Shown in pieces: positions 1 to 10,118 of a stretch of DNA of 64,000 bases. The translations under genes were made by a program, and so were the position numbers. The DNA is from Neovahlkampfia damariscottae (lineage: Eukaryota > Heterolobosea > Selenaionea > Neovahlkampfiida > Neovahlkampfiidae): assembly GCA_016618085.1 (NCBI GenBank), contig JABLTG010000026.1, positions 62,001-126,000 on the forward strand, given 5' to 3'. Under the pieces are notes generated by a model that saw only the letters and a program-made list of their open reading frames with translations, made no database searches and was not told the DNA's origin. Position 1 is the first letter of the stretch. Every line of letters begins with the position of its first letter.

Positions 1-843
1 CGTACATATGAATCTTCTTTGTTTGAAGTATTATCAATTTCAGGTAAACCCATTAATTTTTCACCAGTTTCAACATCAAATATTTGAGCTGCTTTATTGC
101 TACCTGTTGCAATCTTTTTTCCATCTTTACTGAATTTTACACAACAAACTACACTTTGATGTTCTAAATTGTGGAACAGATTGATATTTACATTTGTTTT
201 AACTTGTGGATTATAAACAACTACCCAATCATTCCCGCTCTGTTTCTTTTCAAAATTTTCAACTTTAACTTCTTCCGGTTTTTTATCACCTTCTAAAATT
301 TGATGAAAAGGAGGAACGTCAACTTCTTCTTCATCTTTAGTTTCTGACATTGATGGTATATTTGTATTTGAAGGTACATTTGAACTTGCATGTTGTGCTA
401 ATGAAGGAAATTTGATATTATCCATTTTTGGTTTTTTATTTGGTGGTTGTGAATTTGTTGAAGATCCATTTGTTGAAATTGGTGAAGTTGGTTTTGGTGT
501 ACCATTTGAAAGTGATGATAATGTTGAAACAGGTGAAGTTGGTTTATTTGGATTTTTACCGTCAAGTTTTCTTCTTAATCTTCCAATTTCTTCTTCATAC
601 TGTTGTTTTAAATTTTGATAATTCATTTCTAAATCATAAATTGTTTGTTTCATTGATTGAAATTCGTGAATTTGAGATTCAACTGAACTTTAAAAAAAAA
701 AAAAAAAAAATACGTTTTCTTTCATAGTCATCTTTTTGAACTTTTGTAACATTTAGTTCAGATTCAACTTTGGTGAACTCATTCTTTAGTTGATCCATAA
801 GTTCACCTAATTTTTCAGTGGACATTCTGTGTTGAGAGTACAT
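1..843 (-). CDS. TUP1: Tup1-type transcriptional corepressor (3' end outside window)
   Basis: N-terminal half of a Tup1/Groucho-like WD40 corepressor, which in other eukaryotes is recruited by DNA-binding factors to silence genes. The N-terminal tetramerisation helix is visible (ELMDQLKNEFTKVESEL, then a second helix with KQQYEEEIGRLRRKL), followed by a Pro/Ser/Asn-rich linker and the start of the propeller (WVVVYNPQVKTNVNINLF, then SVVCCVKFSKDGKKIATGSN, a strong Tup1 signature). A 31-nt intron at about 683-713, mostly a run of T on the coding strand, splits the helix; splicing restores the frame (RK-LESQIHEFQ). The start is the ATG at 843, with a second in-frame ATG at 825. Most of the WD40 domain lies before position 1. 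Family assignment is confident. Confidence 0.88.
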
Positions 844-996
844 GATGAATTTGCTGAAACGAAATACAAAAGCAAAATGATTGGTCGAAAAATTCTCGGG
901 TGAATGTCCAATCAAAATTAAATAAAACCAAAAACAACAAACTTCTTGTTTTGGATGATTGATTTGGGCGATAAAAAATATTAATTGGGAACAAAT

Positions 997-3900
997 TTAT
1001 TTATGATAAATTATGTCTTTGTAATGATTTGCACAGTAGATTTCATTTTTATATGATTTAAAATTACCTAAATGCAATCTCTTTTTGCATTTTGAACATT
1101 TGAAACAATAGTGATGATAAATTTTTTCACTAACTTCAATTCTTTCTTGTACATAAACTTTTTTCTTACAATATTCACAATATTCATTTCTTTTTAACTC
1201 TTTTCCTGCAGAGTATTTTACAGAAATATCATGAACTCTTGGTGAAAATGGTACATTGTTTGGAGTTAATTCTCCACTTTTTGCTAAATTCAATTTAAAT
1301 TTCTCTATAGCTCTATTACTTCCTTCTGATAATCGTTTTTCTGTTGTTTTTTCTTTTGGTGATGTTAAATTTGAATTTGATCCTGATTTCGTTGATGTAA
1401 CATTTGAATTTGATGGTGAACCTTTTGGTGATTTTAAATCTTCATAAAATTTTAATCGGTTTTGAACTTTATTATTTGCAGTATCATTTATCTTTTTCAA
1501 ATTCAACGAAATTTGATTTTTGATTTCTATGGATGGATTCTTTTCCATTGATTTTTTTTCAACAATAGGTTCTATATCTTCTCTAGTTTCATCATTTTCA
1601 TTTTTATTTAACTCATCATTGATTGCCATGATTGATTCATCATTCCAAACATAAATACCTGACCCAGATCCAGATCCATATAAAACTGCTATTTTTTCTT
1701 CTGAATATGTTGTTTCAATATTTTCTTTAATTTCTGATTTTTCCTTGTTCATTATAAATTTAATTTTTCCATTTTCAATTTCATAATTACCAACGCATTC
1801 TGTTACTTTTTTTGATTCTTTTTCAAAAAATCCAGATTTAAATGTTGAATCTTCATTGAGATTCAAATAAAAATAATCTTCATCTTTTTTCCATGAATAA
1901 TTTATATTTTTTGCTTCAACTTTCATTTTTGCATTACTTCTATTTCTTGGTGAAATTGGTTGTTCTTCATCATTGATTGGAGCAAGTTTATTAGTATCTA
2001 AAATTGATTTTTTAATTTCAGATGAATCTTCAATTGGTTTTGATTCTTCAATTGATTCTGATTTTCCAATATCTTTTTGTGGTTCAATTGGATTTTCAAT
2101 AGTTTGATTTGGTTTTGGCTCTTCGATAATTGATAGTTCTATCTCTGGTTGAACTATTTCTAATTCAACATTTGTTTTATTGTAAAATGCTTCAATTATT
2201 CTTCTGTATCTTTCAACATCTTGTTGATTTTCGCCAATAAATCTATTCAATATCATTTGAGCATTATAATAAAGACCAGAATTAACTTTGAAATTTAATT
2301 TCATTTCCCATTCAAATTGACAAATATCTTTCCATGCTCCAAGTTCTTTTATTAAATGTTTTTCTTGGTTTTCAAAAATTTGTTCAACTCTTTTATGTAC
2401 CAGACAATAATCATTTTCTTTAAAATAAATTTGAATTCTCCATGGATTTTGAATCTTTGCATCTTTAAATTGAACATTATATTTCATTTTTAATCCTGGT
2501 TTTGTGAACAACATTGTTGAAATGACAATACTTTGAGAACATGATTTTAAAATATTTGTTAATGCTTTGTATTCACCATATTCAATCAAAAAGTCATTTA
2601 AAGTTTGATGAGAATCCAGATCAACATTCTTTTTATAATTTTCAATTGTACTTTCTTCTAAAGGTTGTCCAATTTCATTACTTATAATTTGAAATAAAGA
2701 TAAAAGTGTTTCTTCTTTAGATTCTGATTTTACAAATGATATTTCTTCAAATTTTTCATTTTTCCATTTAAAAAATTCAAAGTTTTGAAGTATTCTTGGT
2801 AAATCTTTTGATAAACTTGACTTTGTTAATGTTTTTTCAAAGGTTTCTTCTAATTTCTTTTTAAATTTAACTGAGTCAATTCCTTGTTCTGTTGCCAAGA
2901 ATGCTTCTTTCTTTTTTTCTTCCGCTTCTTTTTTCTTTCTTTTTTCTAATTCTTCCTCTTCTTTTTGTTTTCTTTCTAATTCTTCTTCTTCTTCTTTTGA
3001 AAGTGGTTTTTCTTCTTCATCTTGAGCGACTACTTCTTTTGTAACTTGTTCATCTTTTGTATCCTCCTCTATCTTTAGTACCTCTTCTTTATTTGTTTCA
3101 AATGCATTTTTATTTTCATCAGTTTCTTTTTTTTCAGTCTCTTTTATTTCTACTGTATCATTTTGTTCATTTATTTTTTCTATTGAACTTAATTTTGGTG
3201 TACTTTCTTGATGCTTTTCTTCGTCTTTTACTGGTGAATTATCTTTTGGTTGTTCATTTATTTTTTCCATTTGACTTTCTTTTTCAATAATTGATTCTTG
3301 TTTTGTTTCTTCTTCTTCTTTTGGTTCTGGTTCTTCTTCTTTTATTGGTATTTCTGCGAAATAAAAACTTTCAATTGGTTCTTTATACTTTTGAATATAT
3401 ACTTCATTATCTGTCTCTAAGTTATCTAAATGTACTTTTATAAAGTTATACTTCCCTGTATTTAATTCAAAATTTAATTTTAATTCCCATCTAAAATGAC
3501 AAATATCTTTCCAAACTCCAAATTCTTTTATCAAATGTTTTTCTTGATTTTCAAAAATTTGTTCAACTCTTTTATGTACCAGATAAGATTCATTTTCTTT
3601 AAAATAAATTTGAATTGTCCATGGATTTTTAATTTTTGCGTCTTTAAATTGAACGTTATATTTCATTTTTAATCCAGGTTTTGTAAATAACATAACACCA
3701 ACAACAATACCTTGTGGACATGCTTTTAAAATTCTACATAAACCTTCTTCTTCACCAATAGTTTCAAGTAAATAATTTGTTAAAGTTTTATGATCATCAA
3801 AATCTACTTTTTCATTATATTCTTTTATTTGATCTTCATTCAATGGTTTATTCATATTTTCTGATATCAATTTCATTAACTGTAATAAATCAGTTTTTTG

Positions 3901-4068
3901 TTCTTCTGTTTGTTCCAAAGGAATACCCTCAAAAGTATTTTCTTCAGAATTCCATTTGTATAATTCAAAATTGTGAACAATTCTTGGTAAATCCTTTGAA
4001 AGTGTTGATTTTGAAATAGGTTTTGAAAGTGTATCTTTCAACTTCAGACCAAACTTCACTTGGTCCAT
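997..4068 (-). CDS. LIM-domain protein with a duplicated N-terminal module (1023 aa)
   Basis: Intronless. Residues about 1-240 and 396-635 are two copies of one module. Both contain TKPGLKMKYNVQFKDAKI and HKRVEQIFENQEKHLIKE almost unchanged. They are joined by a Glu/Lys-rich linker that is probably coiled coil. Residues about 710-800 look like a small beta-rich domain (NYSWKKDEDYFYLNLNED, later GSGSGSGIYVW). A Ser/Pro-rich stretch with SPKGSPSNS-type sites follows. The C-terminus (about 963-1019) is one LIM zinc domain: CEYC, HHYC, CSKC, then C..H in IYCANHYK. LIM domains bind proteins, often in cytoskeletal or signalling scaffolds. I do not recognise the duplicated module. A CCAATCA box lies about 45 bp before the ATG. 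Confidence 0.85.
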   Translation of the reverse strand: MDQVKFGLKLKDTLSKPISKSTLSKDLPRIVHNFELYKWNSEENTFEGIPLEQTEEQKTDLLQLMKLISENMNKPLNEDQIKEYNEKVDFDDHKTLTNYLLETIGEEEGLCRILKACPQGIVVGVMLFTKPGLKMKYNVQFKDAKIKNPWTIQIYFKENESYLVHKRVEQIFENQEKHLIKEFGVWKDICHFRWELKLNFELNTGKYNFIKVHLDNLETDNEVYIQKYKEPIESFYFAEIPIKEEEPEPKEEEETKQESIIEKESQMEKINEQPKDNSPVKDEEKHQESTPKLSSIEKINEQNDTVEIKETEKKETDENKNAFETNKEEVLKIEEDTKDEQVTKEVVAQDEEEKPLSKEEEEELERKQKEEEELEKRKKKEAEEKKKEAFLATEQGIDSVKFKKKLEETFEKTLTKSSLSKDLPRILQNFEFFKWKNEKFEEISFVKSESKEETLLSLFQIISNEIGQPLEESTIENYKKNVDLDSHQTLNDFLIEYGEYKALTNILKSCSQSIVISTMLFTKPGLKMKYNVQFKDAKIQNPWRIQIYFKENDYCLVHKRVEQIFENQEKHLIKELGAWKDICQFEWEMKLNFKVNSGLYYNAQMILNRFIGENQQDVERYRRIIEAFYNKTNVELEIVQPEIELSIIEEPKPNQTIENPIEPQKDIGKSESIEESKPIEDSSEIKKSILDTNKLAPINDEEQPISPRNRSNAKMKVEAKNINYSWKKDEDYFYLNLNEDSTFKSGFFEKESKKVTECVGNYEIENGKIKFIMNKEKSEIKENIETTYSEEKIAVLYGSGSGSGIYVWNDESIMAINDELNKNENDETREDIEPIVEKKSMEKNPSIEIKNQISLNLKKINDTANNKVQNRLKFYEDLKSPKGSPSNSNVTSTKSGSNSNLTSPKEKTTEKRLSEGSNRAIEKFKLNLAKSGELTPNNVPFSPRVHDISVKYSAGKELKRNEYCEYCKKKVYVQERIEVSEKIYHHYCFKCSKCKKRLHLGNFKSYKNEIYCANHYKDIIYHK

Positions 4069-4181
4069 GTCTATAAGTACAAAAAAATTCTTTTGATTTG
4101 ATTGGATAACGTTTTTTTAGTGAATAAAAAATATCTAACAGAAAATATTTTCACTTTTTTAAAATGATATGTAAAAAGATT

Positions 4182-6098
4182 TTATTCTTCTTTTTTTTTC
4201 TTTGATGATTCTTGTTCTTTTTCTTCTCTCATTCTCTTTTTATTTTCTTTAAAAATTTTATCATTTTTAATTTCAAGTTTTCCTTTCAAAGAAAATATTT
4301 TTTTACTTCCAATTTTTTCTCTTTGTTGATATTTTTTATTTTCTAATTTCTTTTTATCTAATTTTTTCATTTTCAACATCCAATCTTCAACATTACAACC
4401 TGATTTTTTCATAACTTCAGCTAAATTTCTTAACATTTCAATATCTTCATTTGCGAAATATGTTTTTGAATATCCTTTGAATCCAGCTCTTCCACAACGA
4501 CCAATTCTATGAATATAACTGTATGTACTTGTTGGAAAATCATAATTAATCACACATGAAACACCTTTGAAATCAATACCTCTAGCCATAACATCAGTAC
4601 AAATTAAGACAAATAATTTTCCTAATCTAAATTGATTTACTACATCTTTAGTTTGTGTTGCTGTTCTCTTTCCATGAATAAAATCAATGGAAATATCTTC
4701 AAATTGAAATTCTTTATACAAAGCATGCGCTCTTTCAACCGTTTGAACAAATACTAGTATTATTGAATAGTTTTATGAGTGTTACTTAAAATTGGTGGTT
4801 TAATACCACCTTCTTTCAATAATTGTCTTAAGGCGTATACTTTTCCAGCTTCTGATCCAACATATTCGAGACTTTGATCAATGGTATCACTTCCAGCATT
4901 CTTTTCTCCAACAATAACTGTAATTGGATCTTTTAAAAATGATTTTGCCATATTTTCAACCTCTATTGGCATTGTAGCACTAAATAATCCACGTACTAAA
5001 TTTGGATTTGTGCATTGAGATATAACTTCATCAATCTTTTCAAAATTAAAAATATAAAATATTTTACTTGTTCATCAAAACCTTTTCCAAGTAAATCATC
5101 TGCTTCATCTAAAATTAAATATTGTACACTGTTATAAATTAAACAATGATTTGATTTTACTTTTCAAGTGATAAAACAGAAGAATTCAATAATTCAATTA
5201 ATTTTTTAGGTGTTGCGATTAGAATATCTTTGAAATTAAATAAATATGTAATTAGTTACCATTTCTTTTTGATTGTAATTTTTTTTCAATTTGTTTTTTA
5301 CTTTTATCCAAATTCACAATTCTCCAGTCTTTTCCTTTTGAAAACTTTTCAAATTCTCTTGTAATTTGTTGTGACAAAACTGAAGTTGGAAGTATGACTA
5401 ATGCTCTGAAACCATCTTTTGCTGGTTTTTTTAATTTCGCAAGAAGTGGTAAAGCATAACTAAGTGTTTTACCAGAACCTGTAGGAGCAGCAACTAAACA
5501 TTCTCTATTATGATATTAGATCATTTTAAAATATGTAGATACCTATCTTGAAGTAAAATTGGCATTACTTGCATTTGAACAGGTGTTGGATTAGAGAATC
5601 CTAATTTTTCAACATTCTTTATCAAATAAGGTCTAACAGAATAGTTATTTGTCAATTCTTCAAAACTTTCAAAAATTGGAGGGTAATTATTTCCTAAGAT
5701 GAATATTTTTTTTTCTCTTCTAATTTCAATTGAATTGTTATCTTTTTTCTCTTTTTTTTGATCAATTATTTCATCATCATCATCTTCTTCATCTTCATTA
5801 ATCTCTTTTTCTTTTTCCTTTTCTTCTTTTTTCTTTAATTTATTTTCTTCTTTTTGTTTTTTTTGTTTTTCCATGTTTGTTTTTTGTGGATTAAAAAAAT
5901 CTAAATGATTTAAAGGTATTAAATTTGTTAATTTTCTATTTGAAGAAGTAACTAATTGACCACTTTTTGATTCATTTTTTTCCTTTCTAGTTTCAGTTTT
6001 TATTTGTGACTTACATCAAAATATTCTTTGTCTCTTTGAAGGACATTATGTTTAAATTTTGAACCAAATGTTAATTGATGAAAGAAATCTTTTTCCAT
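4182..6098 (-). CDS. DDX52: DEAD-box RNA helicase, DDX52/Rok1 type
   Basis: ATP-dependent RNA helicase. The Rok1/DDX52 family acts in 18S rRNA processing in the nucleolus. About eight exons are joined by introns of roughly 30-40 nt. Exon 1 is 6098-6015 and exon 2 begins at 5982 after a 32-nt intron. Motifs in order: Q-motif region (NPTPVQMQVMPILLQDR), Walker A APTGSGKT, DEAD (ILDEADDLL), SAT (LFSATMP), CTDVMARGID, and HRIGRCGRAG. The tail SGCNVEDWMLKMKKL matches the Rok1 family end, followed by a basic, nucleolar-type C-terminus. Motif Ia is unusual (LPTSVLSQQ instead of PTRELAxQ), and motif VI has Cys where Thr is usual. Exon boundaries in the middle are approximate. Confidence 0.85.
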
Positions 6099-6262
6099 TT
6101 TTTTTTACAAAAGTGTTTTGTTTGATGTCAAAAAAATAATGTTAAAAAGATTCAATTTGATTGGACAAAATTTGGAAATTAAAAAGAAAAAGGAGTTAGA
6201 AATGAATCTAATTTAATGAGTTGAGATTGTTGAAATTGGACAAGAAATCATAAATTCAAATC

Positions 6263-6850
6263 TCAAAGTTTACATTTTAATTTTTTTAAATTTTCTTTTT
6301 CAAAATTCCATTCACTCATTAACAAAGAATATAACTTTAAATTCTTAAACTTTTTTTTTTCTAAATCAAATATTTTCAAATTTCCTTCCATTTTAAATTT
6401 CAATTCTTCAAATAAATTTCCTTTGTCTTGTTCTTCTTTTTGTTTGAATTCAATTCTTTCAAATTGACAATGTTCAAATAAATAATCAAATAAAATAAAA
6501 AATGATTCAAAAATTAAATCATGATCTTCTTTTTTTTCTTTATTGAATCCTATGATATTCTCAACTTTCAAACATTTATTTGAGTTGTCAATTTCTTTGA
6601 AAGAGATGAAGCCAATCTTTTTTTTTGATTTTCTGTCAACACAAGTGAAATAAATTTTTTCATTCTTTGTTATTTCAATATCTAAATATTCTTTGTATGA
6701 ATACTCATCCTCAAATTCAATTTCCTCTTTTTCTTTCTTCAAATCATACATTTCCTTAATGTCATCGTCCAATTTTGTACTTGACAAAAGAACATTTGTG
6801 GAAAATAATCTGATATTTTTTGAAGGTGTTAAAGAATAATACAAAGTCAT
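6263..6850 (-). CDS. GNAT-family acetyltransferase-like protein, RimJ/RimL type
   Basis: About 195 aa from the ATG at 6850. That start is preferred over an upstream in-frame Met because a TTGGTC box lies about 35 bp before it. The C-terminal half has the GNAT feel of RimL-type N-acetyltransferases: FERIEFKQ (the beta strand before the acetyl-CoA helix), LFEELKFKMEGNLKIF (the usual 'leklGFk.EG.lr'), and the ending YSLLMSEWNFEKENL (usual 'ysml..EW'). The N-terminus (MTLYYSLTPSKNIRLFSTN) is free of acidic residues and could be an organelle-targeting peptide. The substrate is unknown. Its promoter appears shared with the divergent EF-hand gene at 6907. Confidence 0.55.
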   Translation of the reverse strand: MTLYYSLTPSKNIRLFSTNVLLSSTKLDDDIKEMYDLKKEKEEIEFEDEYSYKEYLDIEITKNEKIYFTCVDRKSKKKIGFISFKEIDNSNKCLKVENIIGFNKEKKEDHDLIFESFFILFDYLFEHCQFERIEFKQKEEQDKGNLFEELKFKMEGNLKIFDLEKKKFKNLKLYSLLMSEWNFEKENLKKLKCKL

Positions 6851-6881
6851 GAACCTCAATTGAATAAAAAAGAAAATTAAA

Positions 6882-6890
6882 TTGACCAAT
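6882..6890. promoter_or_regulatory. Shared CCAAT-type box between divergent genes
   Basis: TTGACCAAT lies between the ATG of the minus-strand GNAT gene (6850) and the ATG of the plus-strand EF-hand gene (6907), which are only 56 bp apart. It is one of many copies of the same box found just upstream of starts in this window. Confidence 0.5.
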
Positions 6891-6906
6891 GAACAACAAT
6901 CATTGA

Positions 6907-7578
6907 ATGAAGATACATTTGACACTTGGTGAAGTTACATCTGATTATGATGTTTCTAACTATGGAATATTTCATTATGATCCTAAATTTCTCATTGCTT
7001 TGAACATCAGTCAAAAATCATGTTTCCATTATAACTTTACATGTTTCAAAAAAAAAAAAAAAAAAAACTGATTTTTTCTTCAAGATTTATCTGATTCTGA
7101 AAATAACAAAATAGAATTCAATGAAATGAAATTTATTGAAAAGAATTCATTGAAAGATGGTGAATATTATTTGGTGAATTGTGAGGACAATCGAACTGAA
7201 ACCTTAGAGAGTTTAACAGAAAATGAAATTGAACAATTAAAAAAAGAATTCAAGAATTATGATACAAATAATGATCAAAAAGTTACTTTGGACGAAATTG
7301 AAAAATTTTTGGACATTGAAGAATTGAAAGAAATTGAAGAGTTGACAGGTAAATTAGACTTGGCAATGAAGAATTCAAAAACTGAAAAAGAAAAAGAAAA
7401 ATGGGAAGAAAGAAAAAAAATGTTAATAGAATCAATAAAAGCTGAAAGAATAGATGGTGTGGAAATATTGAATCAAATGGATTTCGATAAAAATGGTTCA
7501 ATATCTGAAAAAGAGTATTTTCTTGCAAGAGCCCCAAAAATTATTAGAACAAGAAAGTTTTCTTTTAAAAAAAAATAA
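6907..7578 (+). CDS. EF-hand calcium-binding protein
   Basis: Predicted 209 aa from two exons, 6907-7042 and 7085-7578. The 42-nt intron contains a long A run and keeps the frame. Two canonical EF loops are visible: DTNNDQKVTLDE and DFDKNGSISEKE. A degenerate loop around LSDSENNKIEFNE spans the splice junction region. A charged helix lies between the two good EF hands. The C-terminus is basic. It is likely a cytosolic Ca2+ sensor or buffer of unknown partner. Exon 1 is inferred from frame and from the CCAAT box about 20 bp upstream; if wrong, the protein begins at the internal Met at 7126. Confidence 0.7.
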
Positions 7579-7593
7579 ATTCGTTGATATTTT

Positions 7594-7604
7594 TTGACCA
7601 ATTA
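7594..7604 (+). promoter_or_regulatory. CCAAT-type box of the actin-related gene
   Basis: TTGACCAATTA, 21 bp before the ATG at 7625. It fits the consensus seen before most genes here. Confidence 0.45.
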
Positions 7605-7624
7605 AATTGTAGTTGGTGGTGTAG

Positions 7625-8740
7625 ATGAACAAGTGCTTTGTTGCTATTGACAATGGGACATCATCAATAAAATCCATCAAAGAAGTATATGAAAAAACAG
7701 AAAATGTTTCAAGAATTCCAAATGAATTTGGTCGACCTTTTGAAGTTACCAAAATTGAAGAAAAAGAATATTATATCGGTGAATCTTTGAATCAAAAAAG
7801 AAAAGAATTATCGATTAGTTCACCAGTTGAACGAGGAGTTATTAAAAACTTTGTTGATATTGAAAAAATATGGGATTTCGTTTATAATGATGAATTTAAA
7901 CTAAATTCAAAAGAAACACCTACTTTTTTCACTGAAACTGTATTTTACCCTAAAAAAATAAAGGAAGAATGTGTAGAAATTTTAATGGAAACATTTGAAG
8001 TGCCTTACTTTTTATCAGAAAAAACTACAATATTATCAACATATGCAAATGGATGCACTACTGGGTTTATCATTGAAATAGGTGATGGATTGACTCAATT
8101 AGATGCTATATGTGAAGGATATCAAATTGGAGAAGCAGCAAAGAAATTTGAAAGGTTAGAATTACTATTACTGTTTAACAACTAAATAAGAGGAGGTATT
8201 GATTTCACACAATATTTATCAAAGTATATTAATCCACAGTTGTCAAATGATTATTCAAAGACAAAATTATTTCAAAATATCAAAGAACAATATTCCTATA
8301 TCCCAATCGATTTGCTCGATGAAGTGAGGAAATTTTCAAAGGGTAGTGATCTTGATGTAAAATATAAATTACCAGATGGAAGTTTATTCAATTTAAAAAA
8401 AGAATTAATTCTTGGATATGATGATTTGTGTTCTGATTGGGCTGAAGATATTGTGGATGTTTTCTGTTCAATTAATTCATTTGAATTGAAATCAAAATTG
8501 GAAAAATCTATAATACTAACTGGAGGGGTTTCAAATACCAAAGGATATTCTGAATTCATTTCAAATTTTTTTCAAAATTCTCTTCCGATGACATCTAAAC
8601 AAAAATACATAAAATCTATTATTCCAAATGATGATTCATTATTAGGAGGATCAGTATTGGTTTCAATGAGTAGTTTTGATGACTCATGGTTGAAAAAAGA
8701 ACAATATAATGAACAAGGGTATTATAAAAAAATAAAATAA
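7625..8740 (+). CDS. Divergent actin-related protein (359 aa)
   Basis: Two exons, 7625-8154 and 8191-8740 (36-nt intron). The actin fold is recognisable: phosphate-1 loop VAIDNGTSSIKS, then VERGVIKNFVDIEKIWDFVY (equivalent to actin 'ieHGiv.nWddmekiw'), TTGFIIEIGDGLTQLDAI (phosphate-2), GGIDFTQYL, and SIILTGGVSNTKGYSEF (adenosine loop). Length is close to actin. Conservation is too low for conventional actin or for a confident ARP subfamily. The C-terminus lacks the usual actin KCF end (it ends YYKKIK). The nucleotide-binding signatures look intact, unlike the decayed actin copy near 55 kb. Confidence 0.75.
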
Positions 8741-8767
8741 TTTCAATTAATTTAATTGGTGGATTTC

Positions 8768-9979
8768 ATGAACAATTTCTCTTTTCAACATTCAAATTTT
8801 CAAAATGTTCGGCAGATTAATCAAATTCAACAAGAAGAAAATGAAGATTTTGAGAGACAAGAAGAAAATGATCCTATTGAATTTTTAAAAAACAAAATTC
8901 ATTTGGAAGAGAGGTATTATTGTTTTATTATTTAAAGTATTTCAAAAAAAAGAAAAATGAATGACCTTGAAATAAAGGCTCATGAAAAAGTTAAAATATC
9001 TAAAGAATTATTCTCACCATTTCAAAAATTAAAAAGTTGTTTATATTCAGTTGGTTCCATTTCTGAGTCGAATTGGATGGACGGATTTGGTTATGAATAT
9101 TTTTGTTTTTATTTAAATTTTGAAAATAAAAATCAAATACTAAATGATGATTTATCTTTAATTTTTTCAAATTTGAAATATGAACCTGAAAATTGGAAAA
9201 ATAATTTATTGTTTTTGATCAATGATAAAATTGTAAATGAAGGGGTAAAACAAAGTCAAGAAATGAATAATAGTGATAGTGGTGATAGTGATGGTGGTGG
9301 TAATTTGGATTTCAAAAAAATCGATAGTTATTTTTCAATTCAAATTCCAAAGAAATTTTTAAAATTAAAAAATAAAATATCAATTAGAATACCAAAATGG
9401 AGAAAAGGATTCATTCATTTTGTAAATATTGGAGAAAATAAAATTGAAAATTTGATTGAAGAAATTGAAAAAAAATCAAATGAAAAAATATCAATAAAAT
9501 GTGTAGAAGAAATATTTGGAAAGTTCGAAAAATTTGAAACAAAATTTAAATTAAAAAAAATGATAAAAAATGAAGAATTTGAAATTAAAAATGAAATTGT
9601 ATCTTTAATTGATCCTTATACAAGATTAAGAATAAAAAATCCATGCAAAGGAATTGGATGTGAACATAAACAATGTTATGATTTAGAGACATTTTTGATA
9701 AACTTTAAACATTCAAAAATATCAAAATGTCCAATTTGTAATATAAGAATAGAAATTCATTCAATCTTGATTGATTATAAAATTAAAGAAATTTTGAATG
9801 AAACAAATGAAAATAGAATTATATTGAAACAAGATGGTAATTTTGAAATTATAGAAAATGAAAATGAAAAAATTGAAAAAAAAGAAAATGGAATTGTAGA
9901 AATTATAAATATTGATGAAGAAGATTCAGATAATGATCAATTCAATTTGACTGATCCAATCATCATTACTATTGATTAA
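8768..9979 (+). CDS. PIAS/Siz-type SUMO E3 ligase (SP-RING)
   Basis: Predicted 395 aa. Exon 1 is 8768-8913, the intron is only 24 nt (8914-8937), and exon 2 runs to 9979. The MIZ/SP-RING zinc domain is clear: IVSLIDPYTRLRIKNPCKG, then GCEHKQCYDLETF and KCPICNIRI, giving the Cys/His ligands of the family. A PINIT-like region probably precedes it. The tail has a textbook SUMO-interacting motif (VEIINIDEEDSDND: a hydrophobic core followed by acidic residues). Family members transfer SUMO from Ubc9 to nuclear substrates. The N-terminal SAP domain common in the family was not seen. Confidence 0.85.
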
Positions 9980-10118
9980 ATTGAAGATTAGACTTATATT
10001 GATACAGATTTTAAAATGTTCAATAAAATAAAGAGTTTATTTCAAGATACTGTTCTTGAAATGGTGAAACCAAAGTTACTGTAAAAGATTGAATTTACCT
10101 TAGTCCAGCCGATGACTT

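Noticed and set aside
3057-3290. Hydrophobic plus-strand frame opposite the LIM gene
   Set aside because: It is the antisense of a Glu/Lys-rich region; such complements always look hydrophobic and Leu/Phe-rich.
7040-7070. Long A run, possible retroposed poly-A tail
   Set aside because: It lies inside a well-formed intron (7043-7084) of the EF-hand gene, and similar runs occur in other introns.
10016-10084. 22-codon ORF starting MFNKIKSLFQDTVLEM that resembles an amphipathic N-terminus (Atg3-like)
   Set aside because: It stops after 22 codons, no splice gives a convincing continuation, and it runs into the 3' end of the convergent RGS-pseudokinase gene.
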